A stretch of DNA of 64,000 nt, taken from Oscillospiraceae bacterium (lineage in GTDB: Bacteria; Bacillota; Clostridia; Oscillospirales; Oscillospiraceae). Made by a program: the position numbers and the translations under genes. Numbering within the stretch: position 1 is the stretch's first letter; each line of letters opens with the position of its first letter. Where the stretch lies: assembly GCA_015068305.1 (NCBI GenBank), contig SVKV01000001.1, forward strand, positions 95,259 through 159,258. Reading direction: 5' to 3'. This document shows, in pieces, positions 16,168-25,269 of the stretch. The notes below the pieces were generated by a model. That model made no database searches and was not told the origin of the DNA. It saw only the letters and a program-made list of their open reading frames with translations.

Positions 16168-18597
16168 ATGAGACGAATGGATATCAATCGGGACTGGACA
16201 CTCCAACCGGGAGAACCCAGCAACATTCCCGGTATGCCTGCCCAGAAGCGGACGGTGCATCTTCCTCACGACTACATGATCGAAACCGATGTAACGCCCA
16301 AGGCCAAAAACGGTGTCAACGGCGGCTGCTATGAAGGCAGCATCGTTTCCTACACCAAGATGCTCGATATTCCCGCCGACTGGGAAGGACAACGGGTACT
16401 GATCCGGTTTGACGGCTGCGCCGGTCTGGCAAAAATCGTCGCAAACGGTCATGTTGCAGGTCACCATCACTATGGCTATACCCCTTTTGATGTGGACATC
16501 ACCCGATTCCTCACCTTTGGAAAACAGAACCGTCTGACAGTCACTGTCGGAACAGATGCCGGCCCCAACAGCCGCTGGTACCCCGGCACCGGACTCTACC
16601 GCCATGTGCAGCTGCTGCATGCGCCTAAGGTTCACCTTGCTGTGGAGGGAGTTTATGCCCATGTGGACCATATGGTAAATGGCGATGCCTTTGTCACCGT
16701 GGAAACAACAGTCGAAAATCACACCGGCGAGGATGTTTACCGCTGGGTCAGTCTAACTGCTTCTGCGGAAGACGGACAGGCTCCTGCAGCGGAGGGCAGA
16801 ATCCGAGTCTTCGTCCCTGCGGGTGAAACCGCCGTCTGCCGCACAACCTTGTGCTTTGAGAACGCTGAAATTTGGGACATTGACGATCCCCGGCTTTACA
16901 CCATCCGGGCGGAATTGACCGACGGCAATGAGATCACGGATGCCGCTGAAACCATTTTCGGTGTCAGGGAGATCACGGTGGATGCCAGAAATGGCTTCCG
17001 GCTCAACGGCAGAAGCATAAAGCTGAAAGGCGGCTGCATCCATTCCGACAACGGTATCCTGGGTGCCGCCTCCTTCTATGACAGCGAGTACCGCAAGGTA
17101 AAGCTCCATAAGGACAACGGCTTTAATGCCCTGCGCTTTGCCCACAATCCGGTTTCCTCTGAGATGCTGGAAGCCTGCGACCGCTTGGGAATGCTGGTGT
17201 TCGATGAAGCCTTCGACACCTGGAATATGCCCAAGAATTTCTATGATTTCAGCCAGTTCTTCGAAAAAGAGGGAATGGTAGAGCTGGAGGCCTTTATCAA
17301 GCGCGACCGAAACCACCCCTGTGTCGCCATCTGGAGCATCGGCAATGAACTGCCGGAGCAGGGCGGCCTGTCGGACGGCTATAAAACCAGCGCTGCCCTC
17401 GCCGCCAAGGTACGGGATCTGGACGCTACCCGGCCTGTTGCCGGAGCCCTGTGCTCCTTCTTCAATGGTCTGGACGACGAGGATTGCGGCAAATTCTGGC
17501 AGTCTCTGATGCAGTCCGCCATGAAGTCCGGCGGCTCCATCAGCAATCTGGACAGCGACTACGGGCGTTCCATCTGGAACGATTACACAGAAGCCTTTGC
17601 CGCTCCCTGGGATATTGTGGGTTACAATTACCTCAATTATCACTACGAAGAAGCAGGAAAGCTGTTCCCCAACCGGGTCATTCTCGCTACTGAGAGCAAA
17701 CCCCGGGAAATTGAGGCATACTGGGCAGATGTGGAAAAGTATCCGTACCTGATCGGCGATTTTGAGTGGACCAGCCACGACTATCTCGGCGAAGCAGGCA
17801 TTGGAAAGGTAGTTCATGTGGAAAAGGAGCAGGTACAGCAGGCAGCCCAGATGATGAGCTATTCCCAGTATCCCTGGCGCTTGGCTAACTGTGGTGACTT
17901 TGATCTTTGTGGCTTCCCGAAACCCCAACTGGCCTTTAAGCGTATTGTCTGGGGCAGCGAGGAAACCTATATTGCAGTAAAAGATCCCCTGCACTACGGC
18001 AAAGTGGAACTGGTAGGCCGTTACGGCTGGACAGATTGTGCCCATAGCTGGACATGGCCCATAGAACCGGGCAGCCCCATTGAGGTAGAAGTCTATTCTT
18101 CTGCCGACGAGGTGGAACTGCTGCTGAACGGCAAGTCCCTCGGAAAAGAAATGGCCCGCAATACCGCAAAATTCAGTCTGACCTATGAACCCGGTGTGTT
18201 GGAAGCCATCAGCTATACGGACGGAAAAGAAGTCAGCCGGGATAAGCTGGAGACCTACGGAAAGCCTGTCGGTCTGAAACTGACCCCGGATAAAACAGTT
18301 TTGACTGCGGATGGTGACAGCCTGTGCTTTGTGAAGGTGGAAGCCGTGGACAAAAACGGCAATCCTGTTCCCTATGTGGAAGCCAAGACCACCGTAAAGG
18401 CTGAAGGTGCTGCGCAGCTGGTTGCTTTCGGCACCGGCCGGGGCTGTACGGAGGAGAACTATACAAAGGGCGAAATCACGCTGTACAAGGGTACCGCTCT
18501 GGCGATCCTGCGATCCGGAACAGAGGCAGGGATTGCCACATTAACCGTGTCCGCAGAAGAACTCGGAACAGATAAAAAAGAATTCCGAGTTCTCTAA
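16168..18597 (+). CDS. Glycoside hydrolase family 2 with C-terminal Ig-like domains
   Basis: The 809-residue protein has GH2 sandwich and barrel domains (RWYPGTGLYRHVQLL, GCIHSDNGILGAASF), an acid/base glutamate in WSIGNELPEQ and a nucleophile in ILATESKPREI, then DUF4982-like and Ig-like domains with LTADGDSLCFVKVEAVD near residue 710. This layout belongs to the beta-galactosidase/beta-glucuronidase branch different from the two shorter GH2 enzymes here; specificity is unclear. No signal peptide is visible. Its ribosome binding site AAGGGAG lies inside the end of the GH1 gene, and a terminator follows. Confidence 0.88.
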   Translation: MRRMDINRDWTLQPGEPSNIPGMPAQKRTVHLPHDYMIETDVTPKAKNGVNGGCYEGSIVSYTKMLDIPADWEGQRVLIRFDGCAGLAKIVANGHVAGHHHYGYTPFDVDITRFLTFGKQNRLTVTVGTDAGPNSRWYPGTGLYRHVQLLHAPKVHLAVEGVYAHVDHMVNGDAFVTVETTVENHTGEDVYRWVSLTASAEDGQAPAAEGRIRVFVPAGETAVCRTTLCFENAEIWDIDDPRLYTIRAELTDGNEITDAAETIFGVREITVDARNGFRLNGRSIKLKGGCIHSDNGILGAASFYDSEYRKVKLHKDNGFNALRFAHNPVSSEMLEACDRLGMLVFDEAFDTWNMPKNFYDFSQFFEKEGMVELEAFIKRDRNHPCVAIWSIGNELPEQGGLSDGYKTSAALAAKVRDLDATRPVAGALCSFFNGLDDEDCGKFWQSLMQSAMKSGGSISNLDSDYGRSIWNDYTEAFAAPWDIVGYNYLNYHYEEAGKLFPNRVILATESKPREIEAYWADVEKYPYLIGDFEWTSHDYLGEAGIGKVVHVEKEQVQQAAQMMSYSQYPWRLANCGDFDLCGFPKPQLAFKRIVWGSEETYIAVKDPLHYGKVELVGRYGWTDCAHSWTWPIEPGSPIEVEVYSSADEVELLLNGKSLGKEMARNTAKFSLTYEPGVLEAISYTDGKEVSRDKLETYGKPVGLKLTPDKTVLTADGDSLCFVKVEAVDKNGNPVPYVEAKTTVKAEGAAQLVAFGTGRGCTEENYTKGEITLYKGTALAILRSGTEAGIATLTVSAEELGTDKKEFRVL

Positions 18598-18670
18598 AAT
18601 CGCTTCCCAAAATTGGTGTGCAAATCTTTTTGGTACGATATAGGTCAAATCCTAGCAAATAGCGCACGAA

Positions 18671-18697
18671 ATCCCCATCCATCGGATGGGGATTTTC
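18671..18697 (+). terminator. Terminator of the GH1-GH2 operon
   Basis: ATCCCCATCC (18671-18680) pairs with GGATGGGGAT (18684-18693) and is followed by a short T run. It lies between two convergent genes. Confidence 0.8.
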
Positions 18698-18732
18698 CAT
18701 GCGTTGTTATTACTGTACAGGTCAAAATGCGC

Positions 18733-19356
18733 TTATTCCGTGAAAAAGTCCTGATTGCTTACTTCAGACATAACAGCTTCCACCCGTGCGCCGGTTGCCA
18801 GAATATCCTTCATGGGAGTCTTCAGGACGTTCAATATTTGTGACGCGAGTTCTTTTTCTGATTGCCGATAGCCACTGTATTTCCAAACATCCAGAATGCC
18901 CTGCATCCCATAAGCAAGGAAAATCAGATACTTGGTATGCTGGTTGTTAAAGTCCAGCTTATAAAAAGAATCGGATAGCTTTCCGTAGAACCGGACAAGC
19001 TGGCCAAACAGGATATTGTGCCTGGACTCCTTAAAGACATCCCATAGAGAATCGTTTTCACGATAATATTGTAACCAACAAGTAATACCATCTACCAATT
19101 CCATCTCTTGATTGGATTCATATGCGTACATCACCTTTTCCAAAAGGGTATACATAGACTGGTCAAACAGGTATTTCAGGACAGATTCTTTGTCAGCAAA
19201 ATACCGGTAGAACGTATTTCGGGGAACCCCTGAGCGTTGGCACAGTTCTGTAATGCTGATCTCGTCATAGCTTTTCTCACGAATCAACATCTGAAGACAG
19301 TCAGCGATATATGCCTGGCGTTCGGCAGACTGGTTGGATTTGCACTGTTTGTACAT
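18733..19356 (-). CDS. TetR/AcrR-family transcriptional regulator
   Basis: The 207-residue protein has the TetR helix-turn-helix (ISITELCQRSGVPRNTFYRY, about residues 33-53) and an all-helical ligand-binding part without recognisable specificity. The ATG follows GAGGTGATTCT. It is divergent from the second GPH symporter/GH2 unit, and a 7-bp-arm palindrome (19457-19476) sits just upstream of that unit's promoter, so it probably represses these genes until a sugar or related ligand binds. This is a context-based inference. Confidence 0.9.
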   Translation of the reverse strand: MYKQCKSNQSAERQAYIADCLQMLIREKSYDEISITELCQRSGVPRNTFYRYFADKESVLKYLFDQSMYTLLEKVMYAYESNQEMELVDGITCWLQYYRENDSLWDVFKESRHNILFGQLVRFYGKLSDSFYKLDFNNQHTKYLIFLAYGMQGILDVWKYSGYRQSEKELASQILNVLKTPMKDILATGARVEAVMSEVSNQDFFTE

Positions 19357-19456
19357 AGAATCACCTCGTTTCCTGCATTATAGCATGAAATGACCATTCT
19401 ATTTGTTTGGTATTTTTCACAAATTCCATTCCGACATTTTGTTGCTTTCCCCGTGT

Positions 19457-19506
19457 GACAAAACCTCGCTTTTGTCCTGTTGAATTAAGATCCAGTAAAA
19501 TATAAT
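19457..19506 (+). promoter_or_regulatory. Candidate operator and promoter for the second GPH symporter
   Basis: The palindrome GACAAAA-N6-TTTTGTC (19457-19476) lies immediately upstream of a TTGAAT (19480-19485) and a TATAAT (19501-19506). The 15-bp spacing is short for a sigma-A promoter. The site is well placed for control by the divergent TetR protein. Confidence 0.45.
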
Positions 19507-19568
19507 GATATCATAATTGGGCAGAAATGTTCAGAAAATACGGAAAATAAGAAAGGAAGAAAAACTCT

Positions 19569-20978
19569 ATGGGAAAGAAACCCAAGAACACCACCTCTAC
19601 CCTGACCCGTAAGCATATCTGGGGTTACGGTATGGGCGATGCCGGTGCATGTATGACCTTTGCCATCGTCAGCATGTATGCAACCCGGTACTACATCAAT
19701 GTCCTGAAAATTGACACCACCATCATGGCAACCATCCTGCTGATCTGGAACATCTGGGATGCTGTTAACGATCCTCTGATGGGCGCTCTGATGGACAAGG
19801 TCTTTGCAAAAAACCGCAACCCCAAGGGCAAGTTCCGCCCCTGGCTGATGCGTTCTACTCCGCTGATTGCAGTTACAGCCATTATCTTCTTCACGGTTCC
19901 TACCTTCTTTGAAGGAACCACGATGCTGGTAGTTCTGTTCTTCTGTAAGATCGCATACGAGGCATCCTACACCATGTTCAACATTCCCATGGGCTCCCTG
20001 CTGTCCTCCATGGCAAAGAACGATGAAGAGCGTGCCCAGTTGTCCTCTGCCCGTGGCTTCGGATCCACCGTCAGTTCTTTGGTTCCCGTTATGACCGCTC
20101 CCCTGATCCTGAGCTACTTCGGCGATACCAATCCCACCGCTTACATGGTCTGCTCCGTGATCTTTGCAGCTGTCGGTTTCGTGATGTGCCTGCTGCATTG
20201 CCTGTGGACGGAGGAGCGCAGCGAGCCCGTTGCCGCTTCCCAGTCTGATGCCGATAAGATCAAGGTCACTGATATTCTGGGCGTTTTCAAGAACAACCGG
20301 GCATTCCTGGCTCTGTGCCTGCACAGTGTTTGCATCTGCACCCAGCAGTCTGTAGCAACTTCCCTGGGCACCTATATGTACTCCGACGTTCTGGGCAACC
20401 TGGCTCTGATGAGCCTGGCCTCCCTGCTGAGCATGCCTCTGGCCTTTGTTTTCCTGGGTCTGGCACCCAAGATGGCCAAAAAGTTTGGCCTGGAAGGCTT
20501 CATTCGTCACGGTCTGATGATCGGTACTATTTTGTATGTGGCTCTGTTTGTTATGCATCTGGTAATGAATGTTCCTGCCGTTGTGCACCTGGTCTGGAGC
20601 GCAGTTGCAGGTTCCTTCGTGTCCATTTCTACCCAGCAGCAGTATGGTCTGGTGGGCGAGTCCATCGACTACAACGAGTACCTTACCGGCAAGCGTACTG
20701 AAGGCTCCATCTACGGCACCTTCAGCCTGTCCCGTCGCGTGGGCACCACCATTGGTAACTCTCTGGGCGTTCTGATGCTGGGCTGGATCGGCTACGATGC
20801 CAATCTGGCTGTTCAGGCTGCAAGCACTCTGACTGGTATCAAGGTTCTGTGTGTCCTGCTGCCTGGCATCTTTGCTCTGGGCTCCTGGCTGGCATTCCGC
20901 TTCGTGTGGAACATCACCCCCGAAGTCCGTGAAAAGATGCGCGCAGCCGCCGAAGCCAAGAAGGTCGCTGCTGAATAA
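19569..20978 (+). CDS. GPH-family sugar:cation symporter
   Basis: The 469-residue protein has about 12 membrane segments and GPH landmarks: TRKHIWGYGMGDAGACMTF at the start and WNIWDAVNDPLMGALMDK with the conserved aspartates after helix 2. It differs clearly from the symporter at 7984, so this element carries two separate uptake systems. The start follows GAAAGGAAG. It is co-directional with a GH2 gene 93 bases downstream, and the pair likely handles a beta-galactoside. Control by the divergent TetR protein is likely. Confidence 0.9.
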   Translation: MGKKPKNTTSTLTRKHIWGYGMGDAGACMTFAIVSMYATRYYINVLKIDTTIMATILLIWNIWDAVNDPLMGALMDKVFAKNRNPKGKFRPWLMRSTPLIAVTAIIFFTVPTFFEGTTMLVVLFFCKIAYEASYTMFNIPMGSLLSSMAKNDEERAQLSSARGFGSTVSSLVPVMTAPLILSYFGDTNPTAYMVCSVIFAAVGFVMCLLHCLWTEERSEPVAASQSDADKIKVTDILGVFKNNRAFLALCLHSVCICTQQSVATSLGTYMYSDVLGNLALMSLASLLSMPLAFVFLGLAPKMAKKFGLEGFIRHGLMIGTILYVALFVMHLVMNVPAVVHLVWSAVAGSFVSISTQQQYGLVGESIDYNEYLTGKRTEGSIYGTFSLSRRVGTTIGNSLGVLMLGWIGYDANLAVQAASTLTGIKVLCVLLPGIFALGSWLAFRFVWNITPEVREKMRAAAEAKKVAAE

Positions 20979-21002
20979 TAACTAATTCTTCCTCTTTAGC
21001 CA

Positions 21003-21036
21003 GAAGGGCGGCGCGGTGATTGCCGTGCCGCCCTTC
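21003..21036 (+). terminator. Stem-loop between symporter and GH2 genes
   Basis: GAAGGGCGGC (21003-21012) pairs with GCCGCCCTTC (21027-21036). Only a weak T-rich stretch follows, so it may attenuate rather than end transcription and set a higher level of symporter than of GH2. Confidence 0.5.
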
Positions 21037-21071
21037 ACTTATCCTTCAACTCGTGAAAGGAGTCAATTTGT

Positions 21072-23282
21072 ATGCGTAATGTTATGAATCTGAATCGCAA
21101 GTGGGCATTCAGAAAAGCGGCAGGTGCGGTTCCCGCAGAAGTTCCCAAGGACTGGGATTTTGTCAATCTTCCTCATTCCTGGAATGCCATTGATGGTCAG
21201 GACGGCAACGGCGATTACTACCGCGGCACGGCCTTTTATGCCAAGTCCATTGACAAGCTGGACCTTCCCAAGGGAGAAAAGTATTTCCTGGAAATCCGGG
21301 GTGCAAACTCCTCCGCCAAGGTCTACTGGAACGGAAAGCTGATGGCAGAGCACCACGGCGGTTATTCCACATGGCGTGTGGATGTTTCCGCCGAGATTGC
21401 GGATACGAATCTTATCGTCTTTGAACTGGACAATGCCCCCAACAAGACGGTCTATCCCCAGACTGCAGACTTCACTTTCTATGGCGGATTGTACCGTGAT
21501 GTCAATCTGATTGCGGTACCTGCCAGCCACTTTGATCTGGAATTTTTCGGTGGCAGCGGTCTGACTGTTACGCCTGTCATGGACGGCGATCATGCCAATG
21601 TTGATGTACAAGTCTGGGTCAAGAACAAGCAGGAAAGCCAGAAGCTGAAGTACACCCTGAAGGATGCCGCGGGCCATGTTGTGGCAGAAGCTGTTTCTGA
21701 CGATACAAAGGCCTCCTTTGTCCTCGAAAATGCCCACAAGTGGCATGGCCGCAAGGATCCTTATCTGTATACCGCCAGTGTTCAGCTGCTGGATGGGGAA
21801 GCCGTTTTGGACTGCGTAACGACCCGCTTTGGTTGCCGCAGTTTTGCAGTGGATCCGGAACGTGGCTTCATCCTCAATGGCGAAGAATATCCCCTGCGCG
21901 GTGTCGCCCGGCATCAGGACCGGTGGGGAGTCGGCAACGGGCTGCTTCCTGAGCATCATGAAGAAGATATGGATCTGATCTGCGAGGTGGGAGCCAACAC
22001 CATCCGTCTGGCCCACTATCAGCATGACCAGTATTTCTATGACCTGTGCGATGAGCGGGGCATGGTGATCTGGGCAGAGATTCCCTATATCACCGGGCAC
22101 CTGACTGACGGTGTGGAAAACACTGTCTCTCAGATGAAAGAGCTGGTGATCCAGAACTACAATCATCCCAGCGTCGTAGTCTGGGGACTTTCCAATGAGA
22201 TCAATGCAGGAAACGGCATGGATGATCAGGTGGTGCCCAATCATGTGCTGCTGAATGATATCTGCCATGAATTGGACAAGACCCGACTGACCACTCTGGC
22301 AGCAGTTTCTGCCTGCGACACCGATCATGAATACCTGCGCATTCCCAACTGCGTCAGCTATAACCAGTATTTCGGTTGGTATGGCGGCGAGTTGAGTGAC
22401 TATGGTACCTGGTTTGACAAATTCCATGCTGACCACCCTGACATCCCCATTGGTGTCTCCGAATACGGCTGCGAGGCGTTGAACTGGCACAACTCCAGAC
22501 CGGAACCCGGTGATTACTCCGAAGAGTACCAGGCAATTTACCACGAGGAAGTCATCAAGCAGCTCTTCCCCCGGAAGTACCTGTGGGCCACCCATGTGTG
22601 GAATATGTTCGACTTCGGTGCGGACGGACGTAACGAAGGCGGCGAGGATGGCCAGAATCACAAGGGCCTGGTGACCTTTGACCGCAAGTATAAGAAGGAC
22701 TCCTTCTACGCCTATAAGGCATGGCTGTCCGATGCGCCCTTTGTCCATATCGGCGGCAAGCGCTACGTTGACCGGGTGGAGGATGTGACGAAGGTCACTG
22801 TTTATTCCAACCAGCCTTCTGTGGAGCTGTTTGCAAACGGTGTTTCTCTGGGTGTGAAGGTAGCGGAGGACCACTTCTTCCGCTTTGAGGTTCCCAATGT
22901 GGGCACCACCCATCTGACTGCCGTCGCAGGCGAATGGAAAGATGAAAGCGTCATCCATAAGGTTCCGGAACCCAATCCTGATTACATCCTGAAGGAAAAG
23001 GGCGCGGTGCTGAACTGGTGGGACATTACCGAGGTGGAAGGCTGCTGCAGCCTGAATACGAAGGTTAGAACCGTTATTGCAAGTGCCGGAATGGACGAAA
23101 CCTGCAATCTGCTCAAACCCATTCTGGGTCCGACCGCTGATCCCAGAGCAATAGGGGTGCTGGATTCCCAGAGTGTTCTGCGTATGGTCAACCTGCTGAC
23201 CGGCATGCTTCGGATTCCTGTTACAAAGGAACAGCTGATGGAGTTGAATCAGAAACTAAATCGTATTCATCTGAAGGTATAA
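21072..23282 (+). CDS. Glycoside hydrolase family 2 (beta-galactosidase-like)
   Basis: The 736-residue enzyme closely follows the GH2 at 9456: shared FTFYGGLYRDVNLI, GVARHQDRWGVGN, LAHYQHDQYFYDLCDE and the same catalytic contexts (GLSNEINAGNG for acid/base, IGVSEYGCEALN for the nucleophile). Both have an extra C-terminal segment of roughly 100 residues after the last Ig-like domain, but the two segments hardly resemble each other. No signal peptide is visible. It lies in the unit with the second GPH symporter and starts at ATG 21072 behind GAAAGGAGT. The two GH2 genes look like paralogues that separated long ago. Confidence 0.88.
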   Translation: MRNVMNLNRKWAFRKAAGAVPAEVPKDWDFVNLPHSWNAIDGQDGNGDYYRGTAFYAKSIDKLDLPKGEKYFLEIRGANSSAKVYWNGKLMAEHHGGYSTWRVDVSAEIADTNLIVFELDNAPNKTVYPQTADFTFYGGLYRDVNLIAVPASHFDLEFFGGSGLTVTPVMDGDHANVDVQVWVKNKQESQKLKYTLKDAAGHVVAEAVSDDTKASFVLENAHKWHGRKDPYLYTASVQLLDGEAVLDCVTTRFGCRSFAVDPERGFILNGEEYPLRGVARHQDRWGVGNGLLPEHHEEDMDLICEVGANTIRLAHYQHDQYFYDLCDERGMVIWAEIPYITGHLTDGVENTVSQMKELVIQNYNHPSVVVWGLSNEINAGNGMDDQVVPNHVLLNDICHELDKTRLTTLAAVSACDTDHEYLRIPNCVSYNQYFGWYGGELSDYGTWFDKFHADHPDIPIGVSEYGCEALNWHNSRPEPGDYSEEYQAIYHEEVIKQLFPRKYLWATHVWNMFDFGADGRNEGGEDGQNHKGLVTFDRKYKKDSFYAYKAWLSDAPFVHIGGKRYVDRVEDVTKVTVYSNQPSVELFANGVSLGVKVAEDHFFRFEVPNVGTTHLTAVAGEWKDESVIHKVPEPNPDYILKEKGAVLNWWDITEVEGCCSLNTKVRTVIASAGMDETCNLLKPILGPTADPRAIGVLDSQSVLRMVNLLTGMLRIPVTKEQLMELNQKLNRIHLKV

Positions 23283-23482
23283 GATGGATGCGCTTTTGAA
23301 GTAATATCCACCTCTTTTTCTCTAAAGGTGAGGGCGCTCCCAATGCTGAGCGTGCCCCCACCGAAGAATGGACAGAAGTTGGAAATGGTGGAGCTGATAC
23401 GGCTGGACAGGGAGAAGCAGCCGTAACGCTTATCAACTGAACAGCCGCACAGCATTCTTCAACTCGAAAGGAGCACATCGCA

Positions 23483-24856
23483 ATGGCATCTAATTCTGCA
23501 CAGCAAAATATGGGTACCGGCAGCATCAAAAAGCTGATGGTACAGATGGCCGTCCCAGCAGTTGTCGGACAGCTCATCAACCTCTTATATAACATTGTTG
23601 ACCGAATCTATATCGGCCATATCCCCGGTATTGGTGGAACTGCTTTGACCGGTGTTGGCTTATTCACGCCGATTTTGATGCTGCTCACTGCTTTTGCTAT
23701 GATGCCCGGTGCCGGTGGTGCACCACGGGCTGCGATTTCTATGGGTAAAGGGGATCAGGAAGACGCAGAAAAAATCATCGGCAACTGTTTTACTGTTCTG
23801 GTGGCCTTTTCCATTGTGCTGACAGTGATCCTTTATGCTGCTGCACCAGCACTCCAGAAGTTGTTTGGTGCAAGTGACAGCACACTGCCTTATGCATTGG
23901 AGTATGGCAGAATTTATATTCTGGGAAGTATTTTCGTGCTGATTGTGATGGGTATGAATCCCTTTATCACAACCCAGGGCTTTGCCAAGACCAGCATGCT
24001 GACCACCATTATTGGCGCGGTCATCAATATCGTACTGGACCCCATTCTTATTTTCGGATTTGATATGGGCGTTGCAGGCGCAGCGATTGCAACAGTACTC
24101 AGTCAGGCAGTCAGCGCTATTTGGATTCTCTGTTTCCTCTCAGGCAAGAAGACAATTTTGAAGCTGAAGCCTGCCAATATGAAGTTGGTTCCCAGCGTGA
24201 TCCTGCCCTGTCTTGCTTTGGGCATTTCTTCCTTTGTGATGACATCCACAGAGAGCCTGCTGTCTGTCAGCTTCTCTTCCAGCCTGTCCCGGTATGGTGG
24301 TGACTTGGCTGTTGGTGCTATGACAGTGCTCACCAGCATCAACCAACTGGTAACCATGCCAATGTCCGGAATTTGCCAGGGTGGACAGCCTCTGATCAGC
24401 TACAATTATGGTGCTAAGAAATTTGACCGGGTCAAAGAAGCGTTCTACTGCCAGTTTTTCGTCTGTGTTGGTTATGCCACCGTATTCTGGCTTCTGTTAA
24501 TGGCCGCACCCCATGTATTTGCCGGTGTCTTTACCAGTGATACCGCGCTGGTCGAGTACACCACTTGGGCAATCCGTATCTTTGCGGCATGTGTTTTCTC
24601 CATTGGTTTCCAGCTCAGCTGCCAGCAGGCATTTATGGCTCTGGGACAGGCAAAAGCAAGTCTGTTCCTTGCATGTCTGCGTAAATTGCTGTTGCTGATT
24701 CCGTTGATCTTTATTCTGCCTAATTTCTTTGAGGATAAAGTATTTGCGGTGTTCCTTGCGGAGCCGGTCAGTGATTTTGTTGCTGCAGCGATCACAACCA
24801 TTACTTTCTTTGTGTTCTTCCGTAAAATGATGAAGCGGAGTCAGAGTGACTTGTAA
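23483..24856 (+). CDS. MATE-family efflux transporter
   Basis: The 457-residue protein has 12 hydrophobic segments in two related halves and the MATE start pattern (KLMVQMAVPAVVGQLINLLYN, VDRIYIGHI). Such proteins export cationic drugs, dyes or metabolites using a sodium or proton gradient. The start follows GAAAGGAGCACATCGCA. It lies 200 bases after the GH2 gene on the same strand and directly before the transfer module. Substrate unknown; it may be accessory cargo. The 23283-23482 gap shows no gene that I can support. Confidence 0.9.
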   Translation: MASNSAQQNMGTGSIKKLMVQMAVPAVVGQLINLLYNIVDRIYIGHIPGIGGTALTGVGLFTPILMLLTAFAMMPGAGGAPRAAISMGKGDQEDAEKIIGNCFTVLVAFSIVLTVILYAAAPALQKLFGASDSTLPYALEYGRIYILGSIFVLIVMGMNPFITTQGFAKTSMLTTIIGAVINIVLDPILIFGFDMGVAGAAIATVLSQAVSAIWILCFLSGKKTILKLKPANMKLVPSVILPCLALGISSFVMTSTESLLSVSFSSSLSRYGGDLAVGAMTVLTSINQLVTMPMSGICQGGQPLISYNYGAKKFDRVKEAFYCQFFVCVGYATVFWLLLMAAPHVFAGVFTSDTALVEYTTWAIRIFAACVFSIGFQLSCQQAFMALGQAKASLFLACLRKLLLLIPLIFILPNFFEDKVFAVFLAEPVSDFVAAAITTITFFVFFRKMMKRSQSDL

Positions 24857-24909
24857 TTTTCATTCCGCGTAATCGAGCGCTCTATTAAATCTTTGGCCGC
24901 AGCCATAGT

Positions 24910-25269
24910 GTGACGCTTGAATTTCTCCCGCTACCGCTTCGAGTTACGGAGCAGCGCTGCCTTTTTGCTTTGGTGCAGTATGAGAGGCTGTTGCGGTCCT
25001 GGAAGAAACACTATGCACCCCAAAAGCCTAAGGAACCTTTCCACGATAGATTCGTGGAAGGGTGTCAGCGGGAAAGCTTCATCGCTCATCTGATTGATGA
25101 AATGATGGATGCGGATCCCTGGCGGCGCAAGCAGGCAGTGGAGCTTCTATTAGAAGATGACCGAATCCATCGCCTGCAAAATTACGTGTTACAAAATCAA
25201 GAGGAGGTAACAAAAATGAACGTCTGTAAAAGAAATGAGGAATCCGGAAATGGCGGACATTGTTCTTGA
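24910..25269 (+). CDS. Hypothetical protein of the transfer module, start uncertain
   Basis: An open frame from a stop near 24886 to TGA 25267-25269 encodes about 119 residues, mostly charged and helical (LIDEMMDADPWRRKQAVELL). I do not recognise the family. No ribosome binding site precedes the GTG at 24910, and the frame is open only a few codons further up, so it may be the 3' part of a gene truncated when the MATE cargo was acquired. Within it, a strong GAGGAGG (25201-25207) precedes an in-frame ATG at 25216 that would give a 17-residue peptide. It overlaps the start of the helicase gene by 20 bases. Confidence 0.45.
   Translation: MTLEFLPLPLRVTEQRCLFALVQYERLLRSWKKHYAPQKPKEPFHDRFVEGCQRESFIAHLIDEMMDADPWRRKQAVELLLEDDRIHRLQNYVLQNQEEVTKMNVCKRNEESGNGGHCS

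Noticed and set aside
14692..18045. Long minus-strand frames opposite the GH1 and GH2 genes
   Set aside because: Shadows of clear glycoside hydrolases with catalytic motifs on the plus strand.
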